Shown: positions 33,041 to 40,979, numbered from the stretch's first letter. The stretch is DNA of 64,000 nucleotides from Thermoflexus sp. (GCA_020724465.1 DYGX01000011.1:1-64000); one strand, 5' to 3'. Numbers and translations: made by a program. The notes: generated by a model not told the origin, from the sequence alone.

Positions 33041-35161
33041 ATGGTGTCTTTGGAATTGCGCATGCCCCGCAGCGCGGAGCAGACCGCTGCAGCGATGGTG
33101 CAAGTGCTTAACGCGCTACCCAACCCCCCTCCTGGTTTACTCTCACGCTGGAAATCGGCTCCGACCTTCACCTTCGAAATCGCCAGCCATGAGCAGATGG
33201 TGCGCTTCCGGATAGTAGGACCAGCTGTTTACCGTGAATACCTGATGGGGCAACTGACTGCCGTCTATCCGGAAATACTGATCGAGCCGGTATCACTGGA
33301 CACCGCACAAGGTATTGGAGGCGCGATTCGAGTTTTTCGCCTGGAGCTGGCGCGCCCCAGCCACTCCCCGCTTCAAACCTACGAGACGCTTGGCGCCTCG
33401 GAAGGCGACCCGCTGAGCGCGCTCCTGTCCGCCTTGTCGCAGCTCGGTGAGGGGGAGTCGGCCCTGGTGCAGCTAGCGGTCGCCAAAGCGCGTGATAATT
33501 GGAAAGAAGTTGCGCTCAAGGCGCTGGACACCGCTCATGAGGCTCCTTCGCTGGAAGCGACCTTTGAGGCGCTCGCACGCCGAAAACTGGCTTCTGCCGG
33601 CTTTCGGTTTGCGCTTAACCTGGTCATCCGGGCGCCCACACCGGAGCGGCTGTGTGACCTGGAGCGCCAGCTGCGCGAAGCCTTCAATGTGTTCCAGTCG
33701 CCGGTGAACCGGCTCGAAGGCGGGCGCGTTTGGTGGCGAGCGCGTCACCTGGCCCGTGTGCTGGCACGGCGGGTAAAACCGCGCCAGCAGGTGCTCTGCT
33801 CGCATGAGCTGGCAACCCTGTTTCATCTGCCTAACCGCTCGCTGTCGGCGATTCGCAATCTCGACTGGGGCCAGCGCCTGCCAGGTGAGCCACCAGCGGA
33901 CCTACCGGTCTATGCGGAAACTACTCCAGCAGAGCGCCAGCTGCTCAACGTCATGGCGCAGGTCGATTTCAAGAATAAGCCACACACCTTCGGCTTGCGC
34001 CGCGAGGACCGGCGCCGCCACCTCTACGTGGTCGGCAAGACGGGCGTCGGCAAATCGACGCTGCTGGCGAACATGATCATCAACGACCTCAAGCACGACG
34101 AGGGATTGGCGGTCATCGACCCGCACGGTGATTTGGTCGAGACGGTGCTCGACTACATCCCGCGCCGGCGTATCAACGAGACGATTGTCCTCGACCCGTC
34201 CGACCCGGAGGCGGTCGTCCAGCTCAACCTGTTTGACGGTGGCTCGGTCGTGCACCGCGAGCTGATTGCCTCCGGGCTGGTGGCGATGTTTCACAAGCTC
34301 TACGGCCACTCGTGGGGGCCGCGCCTCGAGCACATCCTGCGCAATGCGCTGCTGACGCTGCTCTCGCGGCAAGCCCGGCTGGAGGACATCACGCGACTCC
34401 TGACCAGCGATGCTTATCGCCAGCGGGTGCTTGACAAACTCACCGACCCGGTGCTGCGCGCCTTCTGGACGCAAGAATTCGAGCCGATGCACGAGCGCCA
34501 ACGCACCGAGGCCATTGCCCCAATTCTCAACAAGGTCGGCCAGTTCGTGTCGTCACCGTTGGTGCGCCGAGTGGCCAATGCCCGCACGAGCTCGATGGAC
34601 ATCGAGCGGGTTATGAACCGGGGCCAAATCTTGCTTGTCAACGTCTCGCAGGGCAAGCTGGGCGAAGATAACGCCGCGCTGTTAGGCGCCATGCTCATCA
34701 CCAGGCTTCAGCTCGCCGCCATGAACCGGGCTTACCAGCCTGAAGCCGAGCGGCGCGACTTCTTTCTCTACATCGACGAGTTCCAGAACTTCGCCACGAC
34801 GAGCTTCATCAAGATTCTCTCGGAGGCGCGTAAGTACCGGCTGAATTTGACGTTGGCCAACCAGTACATTGCCCAGGTGCCTGAAGAAGTCCGCGCCGCC
34901 ATTTTCGGCAATGCGGGGAATCTGCTGAGCTTCACGGTGGGTGCTGAGGATGCCGGACTGCTCTCGCGGGAGTTTAGCAGGCTCTACACCCCGGAAGACC
35001 TGACCGAGCTGGCGCGGCACCAGGTCATCGCCAAGCTGATGATTGACGGCGAAGCCGCGCGCCCATTTCCGGCGCAGACCTTGCCGCTGGCGAATTCATG
35101 TAACCAGAACCGGGAAAAAGTACTGCGTGTCTCACGCGAGCGCTATGCACGCAAAGCATGA
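33041..35161 (+). CDS. TraG/VirD4-type DNA transfer ATPase (second copy)
   Basis: Soluble relative of the ATPase at 14933-17644, 706 aa from the ATG at 33041; a GTG at 33026 is also possible and has TATACT (33013-33018) seven bases upstream. The N-terminal domain (about 1-300) matches the shared domain of the first copy, but without the membrane segments. The motor has Walker A GKTGVGKS at 332-339, VIDPHGDLVETVL, Walker B FLYIDEFQNF with D579-E580, and LANQYIAQVPEEV. It is the more canonical of the two ATPases (DE intact). Role inferred: DNA pumping or docking in transfer of the element, possibly as a partner of the membrane-bound copy. Confidence 0.85.
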   Translation: MVSLELRMPRSAEQTAAAMVQVLNALPNPPPGLLSRWKSAPTFTFEIASHEQMVRFRIVGPAVYREYLMGQLTAVYPEILIEPVSLDTAQGIGGAIRVFRLELARPSHSPLQTYETLGASEGDPLSALLSALSQLGEGESALVQLAVAKARDNWKEVALKALDTAHEAPSLEATFEALARRKLASAGFRFALNLVIRAPTPERLCDLERQLREAFNVFQSPVNRLEGGRVWWRARHLARVLARRVKPRQQVLCSHELATLFHLPNRSLSAIRNLDWGQRLPGEPPADLPVYAETTPAERQLLNVMAQVDFKNKPHTFGLRREDRRRHLYVVGKTGVGKSTLLANMIINDLKHDEGLAVIDPHGDLVETVLDYIPRRRINETIVLDPSDPEAVVQLNLFDGGSVVHRELIASGLVAMFHKLYGHSWGPRLEHILRNALLTLLSRQARLEDITRLLTSDAYRQRVLDKLTDPVLRAFWTQEFEPMHERQRTEAIAPILNKVGQFVSSPLVRRVANARTSSMDIERVMNRGQILLVNVSQGKLGEDNAALLGAMLITRLQLAAMNRAYQPEAERRDFFLYIDEFQNFATTSFIKILSEARKYRLNLTLANQYIAQVPEEVRAAIFGNAGNLLSFTVGAEDAGLLSREFSRLYTPEDLTELARHQVIAKLMIDGEAARPFPAQTLPLANSCNQNREKVLRVSRERYARKA

Positions 35162-35211
35162 GCGGATTCACCGCTTGACTCTGCGCTACCCGATCTGTAG
35201 AGTCCGGATCA

Positions 35212-35559
35212 ATGAGAGTTATCTATCGTTTCTGGCCGCGCTGCTACCTCTTTTGGGCTGGCTGGAACCGCTTCTGGGCGATCTACCACTTGCAGGCGCA
35301 GGTTGAGGATTTGGAGCGGCTTTGCGCCTGGGCCAAGCGTAAACGATTATCTGGCCCACTTGCCTACTACCGCCGCTTGCTGACTGAAACAGAACGGCGC
35401 CTGCACTCGCACGCTATTCGCGCCCCACGCTTAAGCCGCTGGGCGTATTTGCTCTGTCGAGTAAAGAATGTACTCGTGTCTCCGCCCCGCCACCAAGGCG
35501 CAGCGGCGAAATACCGTCGCAGCGTCATATACAAAAAATCGAAATTTGCTATAATGTGA
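35212..35559 (+). CDS. Possible small basic protein, 115 aa
   Basis: A frame starting MRVIYRFWPRCYLFWAGWNRF, very rich in Arg, Trp and Tyr, with a coiled-coil-like middle (QAQVEDLERLCAWAKRKR) and a basic C terminus (YRRSVIYKKSKF). It lies 50 bases after the second ATPase in the same direction. I do not recognise it. The aromatic N terminus could sit at a membrane surface. No clear ribosome binding site. It ends inside the promoter of the recombinase leader, so it may be a chance frame. Confidence 0.35.
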   Translation: MRVIYRFWPRCYLFWAGWNRFWAIYHLQAQVEDLERLCAWAKRKRLSGPLAYYRRLLTETERRLHSHAIRAPRLSRWAYLLCRVKNVLVSPPRHQGAAAKYRRSVIYKKSKFAIM

Positions 35560-35746
35560 TCTGGTACAAGACATAAAAAGCGCCCCCGGCTGGTGTTGGA
35601 AGCACCAAGCGAGGGCTGACCTACCCGGCTGATTTGGGCAGCTAGGAGGCTAACACGCAATTCTAGCAGGCGTGCACTGGCCGTCAATGCTGCTCTCGGA
35701 GCCATTGACGGCTTTCTCGTTCTCCAGCCGGGCGGAGAAAGGAGAA
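35547..35746 (+). promoter_or_regulatory. Promoter and structured leader with attenuator-like hairpin
   Basis: An extended -10 element (TG at 35547-35548, TATAAT at 35550-35555) implies transcription from about 35562. The leader of about 185 bases has a hairpin at about 35591-35607 (arms tggtgtt and agcacca, one wobble pair) and a strong one at 35680-35712 with perfect 10-base arms (gccgtcaatg, cattgacggc), an inner 4-base stem and a T-rich sequence after it. The second looks like an intrinsic terminator before the recombinase operon, so read-through would be the controlled step. AAAGGAG at about 35738-35744 follows. Confidence 0.5.
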
Positions 35747-35748
35747 AT

Positions 35749-35991
35749 GTGCATGAACCGATCGCTGGAAAACAGCGCCCATTACGTCCTGTTGTCTATG
35801 TAGCTCCTCCTCAGGAGCAGATCGAGAAGCTGGCCAGGGCGGTCTGCCGGAAGTTGGGCGAGCGCCAGGGCGAGAACTACTGCGACACCGCGACCGTGCA
35901 GGGATTCACATCGTTTCTCAAGACCGTGGTGAATATCCAGGTCAAAGCCAGGAATGCAGGAGGAGCACATGTTTCGCAAAAAGCAGGCTAA
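35749..35991 (+). CDS. Hypothetical protein, 80 aa, before the recombinase
   Basis: A frame from a GTG at 35749 with AAAGGAG four bases upstream. Content: YVAPPQEQIEKLARAVCRKL, then GENYCDTATVQGFTSFLKTV; no known domain. Its 3' end overlaps the recombinase gene by 23 bases. A competing frame, 16 codons from the ATG at 35753, uses the same ribosome binding site and could be a leader peptide. The longer frame looks protein-like and I prefer it, but both readings are possible. Confidence 0.45.
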   Translation: MHEPIAGKQRPLRPVVYVAPPQEQIEKLARAVCRKLGERQGENYCDTATVQGFTSFLKTVVNIQVKARNAGGAHVSQKAG

Positions 35992-37762
35992 GCAAGCCAA
36001 CGTCGCCCTGTGCTACATTCGCCAGTCCTACACGCGCGACGGCGACGACAAGAACAGCCCTGAGCGCCAGAGAGCCAACATCCAGCGGGTCTGTCAGGAG
36101 CACGGCTGGACACCGGAGTGGTACGAGGACACCGACGGGCACAAGTCCGGTCGTAAGGTCCAGAACCGGCCCGGCTGGCTGGCGCTGGAGAAACGCCTCG
36201 AAGATAGTGATGTGGTTGCGCTGGTGGCCAACGACCTGGCGCGGGTCCATCGCAAGGGCTGGCGCGTGGGCGACCTGATTGAGAAGCTGGAGCGCTACCA
36301 GATTGCGCTGGTGCTGGCGGCACCGAACCGCGAAGTCGATACCTCGACCCCGATGGGCCGGATATTCATCCAGTTTGCCGCCATTTTTGATGAGTATTAC
36401 GCCGAAGACATTTCCCAGCGCGCCAAGGACAGTATCCTCTACCGCAAAGCCAAAGGCATTGGCGTGGGCAAGCCGCCGTTTGGCACGATTCGCGGTGAGG
36501 ACGGCTATCTCAAGCCTATCGAGGACGGCGCCTGGCTTCTACAAAGTGGAAAATTCGTTGCCGGAAAGCCCGACGAACCGCCCGAAGAGGGCGCTATCTG
36601 GCGCGGCTACTACGAGTGCGCAGGCTATATCCTCACCTTATATGCTGACAACATCCAGGGGCTCGAAAACATCGCTTACCGGCTCAATGACGAAGGCTGG
36701 GCATTTAGCGACCGTTGGGGACAGCCACGCATGGTCACACGCGAAGACATCCGCCGCGTGGTGGGCAATTGGCCGGAGTATGGCGGCATCCTGATGGATG
36801 AAAAAAGCAAGGACCGCCGCGCCTATGACCTACCCAGTGTCGATGAGATTGCCTTCCGCGAGGACCGGGCCGTCTTTCCGCTGGAGCTGGTCCGTAAGGT
36901 CGCACAGGTGCGCAAGGACCGCTCGGTGCGCCCCAAGGATAAAGGCGTCAAGCGCGAAGCCAGTCCCTATGCGCTGAGTGCGCTGGCCTTCTGCGCGCAC
37001 TGTAACGCCCTGGCCGAACAAGAAGACAATCCCAGGCTCCGCACCCGGCTGACCGGACGCACCGACGCCAACGGCATCCGTCGCTACAAGCACAAAACCG
37101 GCGTGACCTGCGGCGTGCACAACCGGTCGATTCCGTGCGATGTATTGGAAGCCGACCTCGGGCGACTGATTAAGCTACTCACCGTCAACCAGGAAGCGAT
37201 TGACCTGATGACCGAGCTCGCCATCCAGGCCGAAAACGGCAGCATTCCGGACGACGAGGAAGAGTTTGAGCGCCAGCGCGATAAAGCGATTGCGCTCTGT
37301 CACCGGCGCATTGAGGCGGCGCAACACTTGTTTCTGGACGGCGATCTCAGCCGCGAGGAGTATCTGGCGCGCAAGGAGCAGAACGAGCGCGAGATTGCCC
37401 ACTGGCAGACGCGCACGACCGAAACGCAGCAGATTGCGCTGGAACTGGGGATGTGTCTGGACATCGTGGACAAGCTAGCACGGCTGTGGGACATGGCCGA
37501 CGACGAGGACCGTCAGGGCATGGCGCAGGACATCTTCGAGGAGGTCGTGGTCAACCTCGACACACGGCGAATCGAGAGCTTCAAGCTCAAGCCATGGATT
37601 GAGCGCTTTCTGATCGTGCGGATGGAGCTGTACCGGGACGAATATCCGGAATTGGCCGAGGAAATTGAGGGAGAACTGGCAGAAAAACAAACTCCCCCGG
37701 CTGATGAAGGCCAGGGGAATCATATGCCCCATAGGGGACTCGAACCCCTGTTTCTGCCTTGA
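35969..37762 (+). CDS. Large serine recombinase, element integrase
   Basis: Site-specific recombinase expected to integrate and excise the element. I start at the ATG at 35969, which has GGAGG five bases upstream; an ATG at 35954 is in frame. The protein has 597 aa. The resolvase-type catalytic domain (about 10-155) has the nucleophile S20 in CYIRQS and NREVDTSTPMGRIFIQFAA; a recombinase domain (about 160-290) with GKPPFGT follows, then a zinc ribbon (CAHC near 345, later CGVH and IPCD), a long coiled-coil-like region (about 430-520) and a tail. The last 12 codons and the stop are antisense to the tRNA-Glu gene, so the 3' end is formed by the attachment site. Confidence 0.92.
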   Translation: MFRKKQAKQANVALCYIRQSYTRDGDDKNSPERQRANIQRVCQEHGWTPEWYEDTDGHKSGRKVQNRPGWLALEKRLEDSDVVALVANDLARVHRKGWRVGDLIEKLERYQIALVLAAPNREVDTSTPMGRIFIQFAAIFDEYYAEDISQRAKDSILYRKAKGIGVGKPPFGTIRGEDGYLKPIEDGAWLLQSGKFVAGKPDEPPEEGAIWRGYYECAGYILTLYADNIQGLENIAYRLNDEGWAFSDRWGQPRMVTREDIRRVVGNWPEYGGILMDEKSKDRRAYDLPSVDEIAFREDRAVFPLELVRKVAQVRKDRSVRPKDKGVKREASPYALSALAFCAHCNALAEQEDNPRLRTRLTGRTDANGIRRYKHKTGVTCGVHNRSIPCDVLEADLGRLIKLLTVNQEAIDLMTELAIQAENGSIPDDEEEFERQRDKAIALCHRRIEAAQHLFLDGDLSREEYLARKEQNEREIAHWQTRTTETQQIALELGMCLDIVDKLARLWDMADDEDRQGMAQDIFEEVVVNLDTRRIESFKLKPWIERFLIVRMELYRDEYPELAEEIEGELAEKQTPPADEGQGNHMPHRGLEPLFLP

Positions 37763-37797
37763 GAGGGCAGCGTCCTGGGCCGCTAGACGAATGGGGC
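37725..37797 (-). tRNA. tRNA-Glu (anticodon CTC)
   Basis: A full cloverleaf reads on the minus strand: acceptor arms GCCCCAT and ATGGGGC, D arm with GTC and GAC stems around TAGCGGCCCAG, anticodon stem CTGCC/GGCAG with loop CTCTCAA (anticodon CTC), T arm AGGGG-TTCGAGT-CCCCT. The discriminator is A and CCA is not encoded. Its 3' end faces the mobile element and is the probable attachment site; the recombinase gene ends inside it on the other strand. The gene is intact, so the attachment site restores the tRNA after integration. Confidence 0.95.
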
Positions 37798-37878
37798 TAC
37801 TCAAGCGTGCCGAATTGTACCAGCCGGCACACGCGCCGTCAAGCCTGGAACGCCCCTACAACGCTCCTGAGCCAGGTC

Positions 37879-38691
37879 CTAGACCGCCAGCGCTGCGCGT
37901 TCGCGTCGGATGTCAGCGACCCACTTCTCTGCCGCTGCGCTCGCCGCCTTTGCATAGTCCGCGTCCTGGCTCGCATAGGTGATTGCCCGCGAGATGCTGA
38001 TGATCGGCCCGATCCCCGTGCGCGTTGCTCCATGCTGGACCGCAGTCCGCAGATCGCCTTCCTGTGCGCCGATGCCGGGGATCAGGAATGGCAGGTTCGG
38101 CGTCCAGTTCCGAATCCGTGCCAGGTCGCGAGGGAGCGTTGCCGCCGCACTCAGCCCTATCTGGCCCGGATACTGCTGCGCCAGCGTGTTAATCTCGGCG
38201 GTCACGTAACGGAACAGCGGTGAGTCGCTGCTCGGCCAGGTCTGGAAATCATTCCCGTAGCGGTTGGTGGACCGGATGAGCACAATCGCCATCGCGTCGC
38301 GATAATCTAAGAACGGGAGAATCCCCTCAACGCCGACGTAAGGTGTTACAGTGACCGCTCCGGCTTTCAGCACGTCGAACGCGATGCGCGCATGCTGCTG
38401 CGCCGTGTAGCTGATGTCACCAAACTTGGCGTCCAAAATGACAGGAATAGCATCCGGAACGTCGGCGATGAGTTCACCCAGAGTCTCGAACCCGCTTGGC
38501 CCATAGCTGAGAAAGAAGGCCAGATTGAATTTGTAGGCACAAACGTAGTCCACGGTTGCGTCAATAATCGATTTGCAGAATTCATCCAGCGAAACGCCCG
38601 GCGGGATTAGCTCTGGATTGGGATCCAGCCCGACACACAGCCACGAATCATTGCGCTGCTGAGCGTCACGCAGTTGGTCAATAAAGCGCAT
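37879..38691 (-). CDS. pyrF: Orotidine 5'-phosphate decarboxylase
   Basis: Converts OMP to UMP, the last step of de novo pyrimidine synthesis. A 270-aa TIM-barrel enzyme of the longer, group 2 type: VGLDPNPELIPPG near the N terminus, AYKFNLAFF, the catalytic DAKFGDI segment near residues 90-96, TVTPYVG, and PGIGAQEGDL with RTGIGPIISISR for phosphate binding. I start at MRFIDQL (38691), which has GAGGAG about nine bases upstream; an in-frame start further up is less likely. A -10-like TAGGAT with TG in front (38723-38718, minus strand) precedes it. First chromosomal gene next to the tRNA. Confidence 0.95.
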   Translation of the reverse strand: MRFIDQLRDAQQRNDSWLCVGLDPNPELIPPGVSLDEFCKSIIDATVDYVCAYKFNLAFFLSYGPSGFETLGELIADVPDAIPVILDAKFGDISYTAQQHARIAFDVLKAGAVTVTPYVGVEGILPFLDYRDAMAIVLIRSTNRYGNDFQTWPSSDSPLFRYVTAEINTLAQQYPGQIGLSAAATLPRDLARIRNWTPNLPFLIPGIGAQEGDLRTAVQHGATRTGIGPIISISRAITYASQDADYAKAASAAAEKWVADIRRERAALAV

Positions 38692-38745
38692 TGTACTGTG
38701 CTCCTCAAGATACCGAAATCCTATCAAATTTCACTACACTTCTTG

Positions 38746-38760
38746 CCATACGTCGTATGG
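38746..38760. promoter_or_regulatory. 15-base palindrome upstream of pyrF
   Basis: Arms ccatacg and cgtatgg around one base form a perfect palindrome about 23 bases upstream of the pyrF -10-like box. It overlaps the expected -35 area and may be an operator for pyrF. No regulator gene is adjacent. Confidence 0.4.
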
Positions 38761-38922
38761 CTGTAGTATACCGCATTGTGCTGGTGACTTGCCGGACGTC
38801 TCCCAGGCCGGGGGAACGCTGTGGTACAATCGGCGTGCAGCGGTCGAGTGGGCTGCGAAGGCATGATGAACGGTTACGGTCATGCTTAACGTGCTGGAAC
38901 GAGGCTGGCTGAGTAGAGAAGG

Positions 38923-39147
38923 GTGGCCGCGCTGCTGGCGGTAGCCATCCTGACGACCGCCATCGCTACGGTCCAGGTTATCCGTGCTGTTCGACTGCAA
39001 CTTGCTTCCCTCTCCCACGCGAACCGGCGGTTGCTCATGCAGATCATGATGGCAATCGGAACCGTGCTGATCTTCTGGCTGCTGCTGATCGGTGCGTGCT
39101 TGCTGGGTGCGCTTGAAGACCACCTCGGCGCTCCCTGGTGGCAGTGA
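38923..39147 (+). CDS. Possible small membrane protein, 74 aa
   Basis: A frame from a GTG at 38923 with two hydrophobic segments, AALLAVAILTTAIATVQVI (about 2-20) and LLMQIMMAIGTVLIFWLLLI (about 37-56), and a short polar linker. The clear two-helix pattern favours a real membrane protein, but the GAGAAG before the start is very close and I do not recognise the family. It lies before the MaoC-type gene in the same direction, 43 bases away. Confidence 0.4.
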   Translation: MAALLAVAILTTAIATVQVIRAVRLQLASLSHANRRLLMQIMMAIGTVLIFWLLLIGACLLGALEDHLGAPWWQ

Positions 39148-39190
39148 CTCAGACGCACTGTGGTCACGTGATCGGCGAAAGGAGTCTGGC

Positions 39191-39592
39191 ATGAATCTCG
39201 CTGTGGGTATGAAGGCGACCCGCACCAAAACCTTCACCGACGAGGATGTGCGCGGTTTTGCGCAGGTGAGCGGGGACGTTAACCCGGTGCATCTGGACGA
39301 CAGGTATGCCGCGCAGACTCGCTTTGGGCGGCGCCTGGTGCACGGGATGCTGACCGCCAGCCTGATCTCGGCGGCGCTTGCCAACGACCTGCCGGGTGAA
39401 GGCACGGTCTATATGAGCCAGACGCTGCAGTTCAAGGCGCCAGTCTTCATTGGCGACACAATTACCGCGACGGTGGAGATCACCGCCTACCGCCCAGAGC
39501 GCCGCATTGCCACGCTGGCGACGACCTGCACCAATCAAGACGGGCAGATTGTGCTCACTGGCGAGGCCGTAGTTCTTGCGCCGGAGCGTTAG
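39191..39592 (+). CDS. MaoC-like enoyl-CoA hydratase
   Basis: A single hot-dog fold (R)-specific enoyl-CoA hydratase-like protein of 133 aa. The hydratase motif FAQVSGDVNPVHLDDRYA supplies the catalytic Asp and His; LVHGMLTASLISAAL and MSQTLQFKAPVFIGDTI follow as usual. The start ATG at 39191 has AAAGGAG ten bases upstream. PhaJ-type enzymes link beta-oxidation to other acyl-CoA uses; which substrate applies here is not visible. The next gene begins 12 bases after its stop. Confidence 0.88.
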   Translation: MNLAVGMKATRTKTFTDEDVRGFAQVSGDVNPVHLDDRYAAQTRFGRRLVHGMLTASLISAALANDLPGEGTVYMSQTLQFKAPVFIGDTITATVEITAYRPERRIATLATTCTNQDGQIVLTGEAVVLAPER

Positions 39593-39603
39593 AAGATAGC
39601 TTT

Positions 39604-39855
39604 ATGCGCGTTGTCATTGAAGTGCGACATATCCCGCGCTACCGGGTGATGGACTATCTCGTCCAGGCGGGCGGAACGCCCACCGGCCTGCTCGAAGTGT
39701 CGGGCGATGGGTGGTCGGCGTCGCTTGAGGCGCTGGAACCGGATCATCTGGGGATTGTGCGGATCGACCGCGATCGTCTGGTGATTGAAGGCGTACCACA
39801 TCAGGTGGAGCGCGTCAGCGCCTTTATCCGGCGCTATGTCACACGGCGTGAGTAA
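39604..39855 (+). CDS. Hypothetical protein, 83 aa
   Basis: Small soluble protein with an alternating strand-helix pattern: MRVVIEVRHIPRYRVMDYLV, then LLEVSGDGWSASLEALEP, then IVRIDRDRLVIEGVPHQVER. Unrecognised. It is probably cotranscribed with the MaoC-type gene, 12 bases upstream. Size and pattern would fit a ferredoxin-like fold, but no motif is visible. Confidence 0.6.
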   Translation: MRVVIEVRHIPRYRVMDYLVQAGGTPTGLLEVSGDGWSASLEALEPDHLGIVRIDRDRLVIEGVPHQVERVSAFIRRYVTRRE

Positions 39856-39867
39856 GAAGGCGGCTGC

Positions 39868-39909
39868 TTGACAAACCCGGGCGGATACGCTTTACTGTAA
39901 TCGATTACA
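39868..39909 (+). promoter_or_regulatory. Promoter with LacI-type operator
   Basis: A -35 TTGACA (39868-39873), a 17-base spacer and a -10 TTTACT (39891-39896). A perfect 14-base palindrome TGTAATCGATTACA (39896-39909) overlaps the end of the -10 and the start point. Its TGTAA..TTACA form with a central CG is typical for LacI-family regulators, and the next gene encodes one, so autoregulation is likely. Confidence 0.75.
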
Positions 39910-39953
39910 ATACCGTTATCAGGTTGGCGGCTGCGGCTGTTTGAGGTTGCTCG

Positions 39954-40979
39954 ATGCCCGCTACGATGGAAGATGTGGCCCGGCTCGCCGGGGTATCGAC
40001 GGCCACTGTTTCGCGCGTTCTGAACAATCCGGAACTGGTGAGCGACGAGGCGTGCCGCCGCGTGAACGAAGCCATCCGCCAGCTTGATTACCGCGTCAAC
40101 CTCGCCGCGCGCAGCCTGCGCACGAACCAGACACGCACCGTTGCCGTGGTGCTGCCCACCATCGCCGATCCGGTCATCAACCAGATGGTCGAAGCGATAG
40201 AGGATGTGGCGATTACCGCGGGTTACACGCTGCTGTTGTGCAGCACGCGCGGTGACGCCGCCCGCGAGCACGCGTATATCGAGCTGCTCACCCAGCGAAC
40301 GGTCGCCGATGGTGTGCTGTACATCTCGCCGCGCGCCGATCCCGACACCGTTCTCACCCTGGCTCAGGGGACGATGCCGCTGGTTCTGTGCAACTATCTG
40401 GTGGAGAACCCGGCCGTGCCCTGCCTGCTGATGGACCATATCAGCTCGGCATATCAGGCGACCGCGCATTTGCTCGGACTGGGCCACCGCCGGATCGCTC
40501 TGTTAAATCTGGCAGCTCCGCACTACTACCCCGCGCGGATGCGGCTGGACGGTTATCTGCGCGCTCATGCCGAGGCGGGGGTTATACCGGACCCGGCGCT
40601 GCGGGTAGAGATTGACCGGCCAACCTATGCCAACGACGACTGGCGCGGCGCGATCGAGGCGCTGCTGGTGCAGCCGGATCGCCCTGGCGCCATCGTCGCG
40701 TTCAACGATGAGGTCGCCCTTGAGGTCTACGCGGTCTGCCGCGAGCATGGCCTGCGTATTCCCGATGATCTGTCGGTAACCGGCTGTGATGACATCCTGT
40801 CCTCGCGGCATGTCGATCCCCCGCTGACGACCGTACGGGTTCCGGCGCGGGTTCAGGGCGAGCGCGCGATGCGACTGCTGCTCAAGCGCCTGACCCGCCC
40901 ACATCAGCCTGTCCCGCCGCGCACGCTGATCCCAGTTGAGCTGGTCGTGCGCGGCTCAACTGGGCCGCCAGCCGGGTGA
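39954..40979 (+). CDS. LacI-family transcriptional regulator
   Basis: A 341-aa repressor-type regulator. The N-terminal helix-turn-helix MEDVARLAGVSTATVSRVLN lies at about 5-24, followed by the hinge helix region NLAARSLRTNQTRTVAVVLP and a periplasmic-binding-protein-like sensor domain (VDPPLTTVRVP near the C terminus). It probably controls its own promoter and the sugar-acid genes downstream, which follow in the same direction after 51 bases. The effector is not evident; a sugar acid such as gluconate fits the neighbouring enzymes. Confidence 0.92.
   Translation: MPATMEDVARLAGVSTATVSRVLNNPELVSDEACRRVNEAIRQLDYRVNLAARSLRTNQTRTVAVVLPTIADPVINQMVEAIEDVAITAGYTLLLCSTRGDAAREHAYIELLTQRTVADGVLYISPRADPDTVLTLAQGTMPLVLCNYLVENPAVPCLLMDHISSAYQATAHLLGLGHRRIALLNLAAPHYYPARMRLDGYLRAHAEAGVIPDPALRVEIDRPTYANDDWRGAIEALLVQPDRPGAIVAFNDEVALEVYAVCREHGLRIPDDLSVTGCDDILSSRHVDPPLTTVRVPARVQGERAMRLLLKRLTRPHQPVPPRTLIPVELVVRGSTGPPAG

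Larger units (their letters stand above)
1..37725. mobile_element. Integrated mobile element with defence island (left end not seen)
   Basis: The right border is set by a tRNA-Glu gene whose 3' end touches a large serine recombinase gene. To its left are element functions: primase, ParA, replication protein, two Replic_Relax proteins, two TraG-type ATPases, a second recombinase, toxin-antitoxin genes and three defence systems (type I RM, Gabija, CBASS). To its right are housekeeping genes starting with pyrF. No second copy of the tRNA 3' end was found by eye, so the left attachment site probably lies before base 1. No relaxase, VirB4 or channel protein is visible, so it may be mobilizable, use an unfamiliar transfer route, or have transfer genes outside the window. 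Treating 1-37725 as one element is inference; nested insertions are possible, for example around 21700-23500. Confidence 0.65.

Noticed and set aside
37692..37718. Terminator at the end of the recombinase gene
   Set aside because: The ccccggc/gcc-gggg pairing is imperfect, lies inside the coding sequence and has no T tract.
1..37725. Left attachment site (copy of the tRNA-Glu 3' end)
   Set aside because: I looked for the ggggactcgaacccc-type segment and found only the tRNA itself; the left border is probably outside the window.
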